This document shows, one piece after another, positions 45,076-55,200 of a stretch of DNA of 64,000 nt. Source of the DNA: Chlamydomonas reinhardtii (lineage: Eukaryota; Chlorophyta; Chlorophyceae; Chlamydomonadales; Chlamydomonadaceae). Position 1 is the first letter of the stretch; each line of letters opens with the position of its first letter. The translations under genes were made by a program, and so were the position numbers. The stretch covers positions 6,341,512-6,405,511 of the forward strand of contig NC_057006.1 of the NCBI RefSeq assembly GCF_000002595.2. The letters are read 5' to 3'. Under the pieces are notes generated by a model. The model did no database searches, was not told the DNA's origin, and was given only the letters and a program-made list of their open reading frames with translations.

Positions 45076-46892
45076 AGCACACGGCTAGTCAAACTACCGC
45101 CATTGACAGTCTCGCGACCAACTGGCAGGTCGACAAGCACACATAGCAGCACAAACCGTGGTGGGCCCCCCGACGGGTGCAAGGCCCACGCTTGCAATTC
45201 GGCAATAATACGTTTTGGTAACTAACTATAAGTAAGGAAAATTGTTTCGTGTTTGGCGAAGTCCTGCGGCGTTGCAGGCGCGAACTTGCCTCGGCGCGGA
45301 AGCTGCCCAGGATTGGAGCCAGCATGCCAGCAGCCCTGCGTGCCGCTGTCGCAATCAATTATAATAATGTCACTGTGTCGTGCACATGAAGCACGCACTT
45401 GACGGCCGTCGAGCGGGGACAAGCACAACCCCAGTCGACACGGCCGCACGCCGACGCCCCTGTCAAGTAGACGGCCGGGTCCCCAGCTACCCCGCCACCA
45501 ACGCCAGCAAAGCTTTCTCCTTGCTCCCCAGGGTTCTGGCATTGTAATCCATATCCTACTAAGATTGTAATGTGCTGTTCATCGTGACCCGTTTGTCGAA
45601 GAACGTGTGAACGACCTCACGACCCGACCGACAAATAGGGATCAGCGAGACCCTGGCTGCCTCGGGACCCAGACGGGGGTCCAGTTGATTGTAGCAACGT
45701 ACGGAAGCTGCGTGCCGCGTGCGCGTACGCACACTTCCTTCCTCTGATAACATCGAAACTAAGTGGTGTCCCTGTCCCAGATGTTGCTGACCGTTCGACA
45801 CCTTGAGCCGGGCGTGCTGCCCGAGTTGCACCCCGCCAACCCACCGAGCCTGCCCACCCACCCACCCACCCCTCTCCTGTATAACACTCTGAGGGCCCGG
45901 CCCTAGTCTCAACACTAACCTCTGCAGCATCCCCGCGTCCAACCCTGAGCTACGCCTCGACGGCCTCGTACGCCTTACTGGCTCGTTGAGTGCCGCGAAC
46001 CAGCCCCACCTGCCTTACCACTGTCCCATCGCACACCCATTTACAATCAACGCAGACTTGCCGCATGCACGGTAGTTCCGTTCCGACACGGGCGGATGAG
46101 GTGAGTGGGTGCTGTGCCAGTCCACCAGCAGCAACACCCCTTGCAGACATATACATTTACATGTGCAGGGCAGCCAAGAGGGCAGCTATATAGATGGCGC
46201 TGACAGGGCCGCCACTCACATGGCGCCAGCCAACCCATGCCTGCACAGCTTCAGGCGACAGGTGCAGCATTTCCTGGCAGCAGTGCGCGCGGTCACAGAA
46301 GGTGTCAGCACCACTGGGGTGGTGCTGAGGTGGTATATTCATGACGCTGGTTGCGCCCCCCAATGGAAGGCGTCGTGGCAAGGTGGCGCAGGCCTGGGCT
46401 CATACTGTGGTACGTGGCGGCGCTGGTGGTCTGGGCATCAGCTGAGAGTACCATGGCAGCGGCGATGGATGTGGAGGCGCCGTGTGGACATTCCGCTTGT
46501 CAGGCAGTCCGTGGGTGGGCGCGGGGTAGCAACCATGGGCATAGCTAGAGCACATGCCAGCTTCAACTTTGCATGGCAAACGGGTGCATTAGTGGGCGGA
46601 AGCCCACCCCCGCAACTAACAGGGGAAATACCCCATGCCGTGTAATGAGCCGTACAGGCCATCCCTGCTTTGAATCCCTTGCGCTCAGTGTTTTGGCCGG
46701 TCCTAAGGTTAACGCCTACTGATCCCTGTTGGAGACGGGGCTGAGCCGGTCTATCTCTCGCTCTCCTTAGGTTCATGACCGCGAGCCTTACTCGGCCCTC
46801 CCTTGTCCGAAGACTCCTTCCTGGCTTCCGATCACCAAGGTATGAGATCACAGGTACTGGGCAGGCTCCCTGCTATAGCCTGCTACATTGGT
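45076..46892. other. gene-free spacer upstream of the MAP3K
   Basis: The first few hundred bases should hold the MAP3K promoter. Several 60-180-codon frames occur on both strands but none shows a domain, codon consistency with neighbours, or splice partners. No tRNA or rRNA was recognised. Confidence 0.35.
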
Positions 46893-47338
46893 CTCGATAC
46901 CATATGCAGTAGGACAGTCCTTCAGATGCCCAGGGCGTGTTCCGCGGGCTTATGTACGGAATGTGGCGTCGAACCACAGCGTTCCGCCTACAACCTCCCC
47001 CTTCTAGACTGCACGTCCCGGGCAGTCGCCTCGTCTTTCGAGGGTACACTTGTCGTAATTTTATCCGTGGCAGTGGGATGACCAGGCCCACGTCGCGCTT
47101 ACCCCCGCCCCTAGAGTATCGCCATAGCCAACTCTCATGCGAGCGCGTCAGATCTTCGACCGTTAGTCCTCCAGGATTTAGACCCCGAACCTCCGCGGTC
47201 ATGCGCGCACCACACACGGGGCCCTGATGCTCGATACCAGATGTAGTAGGACAGTCGGCAAAAGGCACATCTAGATGCCCCAGGGCGTGTTGCGCAGGGT
47301 TGTGTACCGTAGAACTACAGCGTTCCGTCTACATCACC
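46893..47338. repeat. direct repeat pair, spacing 337 bp
   Basis: Copies at about 46893-46996 and 47230-47338 both start CTCGATACCA, share AGTAGGACAGTC, GATGCCC and CAGGGCGTGTT, then ACAGCGTTCCG and CTACA. The second copy has a roughly 10-bp insertion after GGACAGTC. The sequence between and around them does not align. The pair lies just beyond the 3' end of the older LINE copy. Confidence 0.7.
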
Positions 47339-47419
47339 CGTCCGTGCAGTACAAAAGCAGCCCCCGGCAAGGCAAGGCCCATCCATATTAAAAAGAGGGC
47401 GGCGGGGACGCAGTGTCAT

Positions 47420-48850
47420 CAAGCAAACAAGCAGCGTTTTATCACCAGGACCACGCGCGAGGAAGGGGTGGTTACCAGGCACCACGTCCCAGCCACGCGG
47501 GGGAATCCGCAACGTCACGAGCGTCTGGCCCCCAGAGATCCGCCACAACGGCAGCCCCAACAGCGGACACCGTAGCCCCGGGGAGGGTGGCTCCAGCAGC
47601 CAGCCCCGCCATCACCACACGTTGCCGGCCGAGGTCCATGGCAGACAGGGCAGCAAGGCAAACAACATCCCACACCGGCGGGCTCAGACCAGGAGGCGGC
47701 TGAACCAGCCACAACGCAGCACGGCCAGAAACGCCGAAAGCGTCCTCAGACAAAGGCCATCCCCAAAGGGGGCACCGCACGCCCAGACGACGCATGCATG
47801 GGGAACGCCCCACACGTATCGGCAGCCACACGCCACAATGCCTCCTTCTTGTGGTTCTCCCACTTTAATTGCCACAGCCGGGCCAGCGTCCCGGCAAACG
47901 CACCCACCACCGTGTCTTACACCACCGACGGCACCCCCACATCCTGCACAAAGCCCAAGTGTTTGGCAGCCAAGGCAGTCATCTAGGGACCCACCTGCAA
48001 AAGAGCGCTTGCCTTCACCGTGTACTCCTGGAGCAGGATGGGCGGCCCCGCTGCCTGCGCCCACCCCAAACCCCTTGCCACATGCTGCACAGAGCACGCC
48101 ACTCTCGGTGCTTTACGTATGCTACGACGAGCTGGCCGAGCAGCGCGCGCGGCAGCCTCCCAGCTTGCAGGCAACAGGGCGACCGCCGCCAAAAGCAGAC
48201 CGCCGCAGCGGCCGGCGACAGTGGTCGCACCAGCGGGACCGGCAACCGGGGCTTAGGCCACCACACCCTCGCACAAAACAAGACCTTGCAGTCACCGCTA
48301 TGCCAATCAAGGAGGCGGGTCCGCACCTCGTCGAGAGCATCATTAGCCGCAACCAGCATGCCCACACTTGCCAACCCAGGCACCGCAAACAAGTCATCTA
48401 AGGCCTCGTCAGACGTACGCCCATCGGCATGTAACGCCGGATAGCCGCACAAAGGCACATTGTAATAACAGGCCCACACACGGGCGGCGCCAGGCCCCCA
48501 CACCGGCGGCGCCACCAGCCACCACCACCAGCCAAGTGACACACAGCCACAGCCAGCCGGGTAAAGCCCGGACACACGGGAGTCAACGGACGTTTCAAGA
48601 CTTTTACGACGTTCCCTTGCATCAACAGACACAGGACTGTAGTGGCGGAGTGGCAGGTAGTCAGTCACGCCTTCGCCACTTTGGTCCACGGTGGCACGTA
48701 CGAAAGCAAGTCACAAGCACCCAACACGCACCGCGTTGTCAACCCTGCGTGGCGCGCCCTAACATGCGGGACTAGGGGCAGCAGCCCCAACCCACCACAC
48801 GCAGGCAGCAGTTGTATAATCGCCAGGCCAGTCCATTGTATTTGGCTGCT
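47420..48850 (-). mobile_element. older, decayed relative of the 30-kb LINE
   Basis: Minus-strand frames repeat the order of the copy at 30160-31980: CGGLGLLPLVPHVRARHAG near 48770, RTSDEALDDLFAVPGLASVG near 48380, and PPVWDVVCLAALSAMDLGRQ near 47650. By eye, roughly two thirds to three quarters of residues match. It is broken by several frameshifts and stops, and the zinc-finger CxxC...HxxxxxC segment seen in the other copy is missing, apparently by deletion. It starts within the same downstream part of the ORF, so it too is 5'-truncated. The decay suggests a clearly older insertion, or one free of selection longer. Confidence 0.75.
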
Positions 48851-49207
48851 GGTTCCGGGTGGATGGCGCCGGGCGCACGGGCCCCGGGGCAGGTGCCCGA
48901 GGGAAGGTCTCAAGGATGGACACGCAAGGATGCCGTCGGGGCGGTCTTTGCAGTCCGCTCCAGTAAACCCGGTGCGGACGGCGCATGTAAACATAACGAA
49001 TCAGGCATTCTCTTTAAAGGCATGGCGCATTAGGGCTTCCGGATGAGGCTCGGGATGAGGCTCGGGATTGCATAAAGGAGTGCGCGACAGGCTATTTATC
49101 TACATATGATCTTCGTATTGTAACAACAATCAGCTTCTCACGTTCTACACACACAAGCGAGCACCAGAATCACCGCTGCTCAAGAGGGCTGCAATTTAAC
49201 TCGCACT
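48851..49207. promoter_or_regulatory. upstream region of the Fcf2-domain gene
   Basis: About 360 bp between the LINE remnant and the ATG at 49208. It contains a short GGATGAGGCTCG tandem (about 49041-49067) and an AT-richer stretch (GCTATTTATC, about 49091) that could be core promoter. No coding sequence. Confidence 0.35.
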
Positions 49208-51249
49208 ATGGTCTCCACGCGCCGCAGCGGCCAGCGGCAGGAGACCACTCCTGAGCCGCAGCATCAAGTACAGGATTCGCCCGGCCCCAGCGGCACCTCG
49301 TCGCAACGTTCCGGCGGCCGCTCGGCCGCCGGCCGAGGGAGAGGCGCGAAGGCGGCCAAGAAGCTCGAGCCGATTGAAGAGGACACTGCTCACCATGGCG
49401 CTGAGCAACAACAAGCAACGGCAGCAGGTGTGTTCGCTGTCCCGGCTGTCGTCTTGCCAGCCTCGACCTTGAGCTGCCATGCGCCGCCTTGTATGCTCAC
49501 GAAGTCTCGCTGACGCGCCGCAGGTTCTCAGCGTGAAGCGGTGGTGGCACCTGTGACCAGCACACAAGATGAAGAGCGGCGCCAATCTGGTGCCGCCGCC
49601 TCGGCGCGAGGTCAGTTCTTGAGGTCAGTTGACTCGACGACGGTGGCTGGCGCGGTACCGCCAAGCCCCCTGGTCCCGACACGCTCTCCCACCCTCTCCT
49701 GCTTGCTATGGGTGCTTTGCACGAGTTGTGTGTCAAAACTTATCGCCACTTGCCGGTGCCCGCTTTCTCTGCCCTCCCAGATGACCACGCCACGTCACCT
49801 CTTCTACGCACAACAACAACCACCACGCGGCGAGGACAATCCGCAACAACAACTACTACTACATTAACAACAGCAGCAGCTCCCTCTGGACCAGCTGCGA
49901 GCGGCTCGCAACAGCCGGCCCCGCCGAAGGCCCAGCCCGTCCACTTGGGCGACAGCGATGAGGACAGTGATGACGAGGACATCCTAGGGCCCAACCTGAT
50001 GGGCCAGCTGGCGTCGTCCCTGCGGGCCGCACTTCAAGCGCGGGCGGGCACGCGGGAAGACTCTCCTGCTCCGGAGGCCGCGCGGGGCGGTGGCGGCAGC
50101 GGCAGCGGTCCGGACGCGAAGCTGGGCCTGGAGTGCGACCCCGCCGCCATCCGGTGGCAGCCGGAGGTCAAGCCCGGCGCCGAGCTGGTGAAGGGGCTGC
50201 AGCGGGTGGCTCCTGGCGTGGGTGCGGAGAAGGAGAAGGGCTTGGCAAAAAAGGTGAGCCATTCAGTGCGTGCTTGTTGCTGCCGGACAGCCCGTCGCAT
50301 GCTTGTTATGCTTGTTGTTGCCTGGTAGCCACATAGCCTGGTGCACTCCTGACCAAGTGGGGCAGCACCTTACTTCAGTGGCTTAGACTGACCAGTGTGG
50401 GGCGCGCTGCGGCGTGCCGGCCATGCTCCGGCCGACAAACCGGTGTCCTGTCCCACGGGGTTCCGCATCCTCTATTGCGGCCCTCCACTATAGCTGGGAC
50501 TACATCCATTGCTTCGCATCCATCCATACCTCGGCACGCATGAATGTGTCGACAAGCCATGTCGTTCTCTCCGCTTTTCCAGTCCCCCCTTTATTACTGA
50601 CAACGCCGTCGTCGTCATTTGGTGCAGGTGCTGGCGCCGCCGCGGACAGGCAAGACCAGCGAGGCTGCCGCTACGTCCGCCGCCGCCGCGCCCCAGCCCT
50701 GGTACAAGCTGCCGGAGACCAAGATCACGGACGAGGTGAAGACGGAGCTGCGGCTGCTGCGGCTGAGGGGAGCTTACGACCCTAAGCGCTTCTACAAGGT
50801 GCGTGTGTGTGTGTGTCTGCTGCCTGTCGTTAGAACTGCCTCACGTAATACGAGCGCGGCGCTCGCCCAGTGCTGGGCCTTTCTTATAACCCGGGTGATG
50901 CTATGCTGTGCCTGAACCGACCACAAACCATCTGGACATGACTGACGCCCTCACCGCTCCTGACGATCTTGCTATGTGTCCACAGAGCTTCGACGAGACC
51001 AAGTTCCCCAAGCACTTCCAGATCGGCACGGTCATGGACAACCCCACGGAGTTCTACAGCAGCCGCCTGACGGCGCGCGAGCGCGGCGCCAGCATCACGC
51101 AGGAGCTGCTTGCCGACCCAGCGGTAGAGGCAGCGCGCAAGAAGCGCTACAACAAGCTGCAAGCGGAGGCGCACAAGTACCAGAAGGTCAAGAAGCGCAA
51201 GACAGACCTGAAGCGCGACACGCCCAAGCCCAAGCGCCCCAAGCACTGA
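49208..51249 (+). CDS. Fcf2-domain pre-rRNA processing protein
   Basis: Five exons (49208-49427, 49524-49610, 49781-50253, 50628-50798, 50986-51249) give 404 aa. The C-terminal third is the Fcf2 domain: QPWYKLPETKITDEVKTEL, LRLLRLRGAYDPKRFYK, FPKHFQIGTVMDNPTEFYS, SRLTARERGASITQELLADP, then a Lys/Arg-rich tail ending KPKRPKH that suits a nucleolar protein. Family members (yeast Fcf2, human DNTTIP2) work in early cleavages of pre-rRNA in the small-subunit processome. The N-terminal half is low-complexity: an Arg/Gly/Ser start, a poly-Thr segment encoded by ACA/ACT repeats, and an acidic patch (DSDEDSDDED). All introns are GT-AG and in phase. TGTAA lies at 51542-51546. Confidence 0.93.
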
Positions 51250-52225
51250 GCTTGACGTGCTTCTGCTGGGTCGCTTGCTGAGCTGCGTGCGTCAGGCGGT
51301 TGTGGGACGCGGATTTAGGCGCAGGTGTAGATTACGGTAGGAGTGCTCGAGGCAAATTCATCGTGGCTAGTTTAGATAGGCATTAGGTTAGGCCGCCGCA
51401 TTGGTTCTCGGCTGACCAGCATTGACACTATGAAGGGCGAACAGCAACGCCGTCGGACACCATTGGGCACATGTGCTGCCAACACTCAAGGCGTGAAGAG
51501 TTTACTATATTGTGCGCCCGACGTGGCTCCACAGTACTCTCTGTAAGACTAAGGCAAGGCAGAGACCAAAGTGTTTGGGGGCGGGTCCAATCAATTGCGC
51601 GATCAGTGAGCAGATTGCATTGGTTACAAGAGGGACCTGCTGACGCAGTGAGCAGTTCTTCAGCGCAGCGCGGTTAGCTGTGAGGGGTAGGCAGGACGCT
51701 CCCTCTGCTCCACGGTCATCGAGTGCTGCTTAGATACTGCTGTCGGTGGTCGATAACAGAGCCTGGTGGCAGCAAAAGACAGGGGGGGGGGCAGGAGACG
51801 GAAAGTCATACGCTTTGCTGGCCGTGGTGAAACAAGTTTGGGCCGGTCTGGGCGTTCAGGTCCATATCTCCCCTGTCAACCAAATGTTACCGCCAATCAA
51901 CCCACAAAATTAAACACTGGCCATGCGCCAGTCAAAGGTAGGAATGTTGGGGCTCGAAGGCGACAGCAGCGGAGCTGAACTAGCGGGGGACCCTCGGTGT
52001 TAGGGTACGTGGAGGTCACTGCTGCGCTTGCATGTGCTTTGCCTTGCTAATACTGCATATAATTATCAGTTCCTAGAAGCAGGCTGGAAGCCTCCCTGTA
52101 GGCGTTATACAGCACACGGTACGACGCGAGCAATTCTCGGTTTTGCACTATCCGCGCAGTGATCTGCGCGCTGCATTTGTCTTGAGTTAGTGCACCTGTT
52201 GCCCGTAGCGACTCAAAACCCAAGA
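51250..52225. other. spacer between the Fcf2-domain and PDH E1 beta genes
   Basis: Holds the 3' UTR of the Fcf2 gene (TGTAA at 51542-51546) and the PDH promoter. There is a run of G at about 51782-51791. No gene or repeat array is supported. Confidence 0.4.
51542..51546 (+). terminator. TGTAA polyadenylation signal, Fcf2-domain gene
   Basis: First plus-strand TGTAA after the stop at 51249, about 290 bp downstream. Confidence 0.5.
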
Positions 52226-55200
52226 ATGCTCGCTTCTCGCAACATGCGCGCCAGCGGCGCCCGTGTGGCCGCGGCTCCCGCCCAGCGCGCCATCCTGGCT
52301 GGTAGGCAGGTCTAAAATGCAATTGAGCTCACCAGCGCGGCCTGCGGCGTCGGATAGGGTCCTCAAGTCCGCTCTTGCTTGCTCGCTTGCAGCTCGCTCC
52401 GGCCGCCGCGCCTCGGTCGCCGCTAAGGCCCAGAAGAAGGAGATTATGATGTGGGAGGCTCTGCGCGAGGCCATTGACGAGGAGATGGAGCGCGACCCCA
52501 CCGTCTGCGTGATGGGTAAGCGTTGCGGTCTGCATCTCGAGGCCAGGCTGGATTCGGGGCTGAATTGGGGTCCCCCATGCAACGGACTCAAACATTAGTT
52601 ATCTTGGACCCGGCTGGATGTTTTGGGCCGGGCCGAGAAGGAAGCCCGCCGGGTCTCCTGACGTGGAGGAGATCGCTAAACTCTTACTCGCCGCTCGCAG
52701 GCGAGGACGTTGGCCACTACGGTGGCTCCTACAAGTGCACGCTGGGCCTGTACAAGAAGTATGGCGACATGCGCGTGCTGGACACGCCCATTTGCGGTGA
52801 GGGCGCCGGAGGGGTGTTAGTGCTCGTGCTGGCCGGGGGACGCGGGGGGCTGCGGCGGTGGCGTGGTACTGGGGTAGCGGCCTGCAGCGCCGCCCAGCAG
52901 GCGGCACAGTCGCAACTGCAGCATCAGCGGCTGGCGCTGGAGGCGGGGCCAGGCGGCAACAGAGAAAGCGCGGAGTAGCGGACCGTAACGCCCACACCCG
53001 GAGCAACGCTTGCACCAGGGCAGGCGGCAGGATGCTGCAACCTTGTACTCAAGCGCGGCAGACGTGTGGCGCAGCCCTGGCGCTCACTTCGGCCCATAGC
53101 GCACAGCAGCCGGCGCTGGCTGGGGCCTGGCAGCTGAGCCAGCGAGGGGGTTGGGCAAAGGGGGGAGGGGGCGCAAGGAGCAATGCAGAGCAGGCACGGC
53201 CGGGGCAGTCAGGCGCTGCGCATGCGCTGAGCGCTGCCTCTACAGCCCGACAGGCAGCGGCCCTGCTCGTCAGCATCTGCAGCGGGGGCAACGGCACACG
53301 TCGCTGCCGCACCCACGCGCATGCTCTAGCACCCACCAACTTCACCTCCTAGCCACAACGGCGCCCCCGCCCCCGCCTCCAATCCCACGACCCGCCCACG
53401 GCGCCCTGCTCCTCCTTCCCTTTAAAAACACCTCCCCTCTCCCGCACGCATCCCCTTTCCTACCGACCCCAGAGAACGGCTTCATGGGCATGGGTGTGGG
53501 CGCCGCCATGACCGGCCTGCGCCCCATTGTGGAGGGCATGAACATGGGCTTCCTGCTGCTGGCCTTCAACCAGATCTCCAACAACTGCGGCATGCTGCAC
53601 TACACCTCGGGAGGACAGTTCAAGGTGGGCACAACGAGGCAGGGGGAGGAGGGGGACGGAAGGGAGGGGGTGGGGAGGGAGGACAAGGCAGGCGGGGGGA
53701 GGGAGGGAGGGTGAGGGGGGAATGGCTGGTTGGCGCTACGGTATCAGGTTGACTGGAGGAGGAGGCGGAAAGGGAGGAGGGCGGCACACGTGGGGTGTGG
53801 GCGGGGTACGGAGTAGGAGGGCATGGGCGGGTGACGGTACTGGGAGGGTTTGAGCTGTTGCAATAGATTGAGCGCAACTAGGGCTCCGCGCGAGGGCCAT
53901 GTGGGGAGCGTGGGGATTCACGCCACCAACAAAAGTGGGGACAGAAGAGCGCAGCCTGATCGGGACGGCGAAGGACGCACGTGGTAAAGGGAGAGTGCAA
54001 ACCAACAGCGGCGCAGTTGCCCTCCTGCCGGGGCCGCCATCCACCACGAACTTAACCCCATCATCCCGCTCATCACCTCCTGCCCGTTTCCGTGTTTCTC
54101 GCTCGCGCAGACCCCCCTGGTCATCCGCGGCCCCGGCGGCGTGGGTCGCCAGCTGGGCGCCGAGCACTCGCAGCGCCTGGAGTCGTACTTCCAGTCCATC
54201 CCCGGCGTGCAGCTGGTGGCCTGCTCCACCGTGCGCAACTCCAAGGCGCTGCTCAAGGCGGTGAGTGGGCGGCCGGGGGTTGCGGATGGGGACCGGGTGT
54301 TGGGGCCTCGCGGGGTTGGGGGTTGCGGGTGCGGGCAGGAATGGAGGAATGGCGTTGGCGGTCCTTCGGGTGCCAGAGGGCGGTTGTCTTCGCAATACCC
54401 AACACGGAGGGGGACGCTGCTGCGTGGCGACCAAGCGTGTACGTGGATGGTTGGGCACGGTGGTTGGGTGGGAGCGCAGCCGGTGAGCCGTCTGAAAGCG
54501 GAACGAGAAGGCGCAATGGGCGGGGAACGTGGCAGCATCTGCGCTGGAATTACAGCGCGACAGGGAGGCAGGAGGGAGGCAGGGCAGGGGAGTGTGTCAG
54601 TGGGAAGCAAGCAACAAGCGCGTCATGGCAGGTGCAGCGGCGGATCGGGCGGGGCTTGTGCATGGGTTGTGGGCACACCATCAGTGAGGTACCCGTATCG
54701 GGGCCAGCGGGTAGGCGTGTGGTGGCTGGTGGCTGGGCAAGTGTGCCAGTCAGCGGGGCGCGGCGCGTCCACACACGCTCGCCCATGCCTCAAGATGCAG
54801 CCCCGCTAACCAGCGCCAGCACTGGGGCCGCCGCCTGGGCGGCAGGCAGGCAGGCGGGCGTGTGGGGGGCGTGTGCCCCAACATGCTGCGCACCTGCGCC
54901 TGCCAGGCTCGGGCGGCACAGCCCCAGACCAGCCGCCGTCACCCCCGCACCAGGCAGCCCTCACATGTCCAGCACTCGAATCGTCGCCAGCAGCACCTAC
55001 CACTGCTCCACCCGCCCCCATCGTGCTGGCCACGGTTCCCTCCCCCTGTGCCGGGCTACAACTTCACTAATTGCCTACGGTCTACCAACTCCTTAGCTAA
55101 TCATGATACGGTAGTAACCCCCCCCTCGGTGACCAGCTACTCCCCGTTACCTGCTCCCTGCCCATCCAACCCGCCCCGCCTCCTATAACCCCGCCGCCTC

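Noticed and set aside
46700-46860. Possible rRNA-like fragment upstream of the repeat pair
   Set aside because: No stretch matches conserved rRNA words that I know, and it includes ordinary short open frames only.
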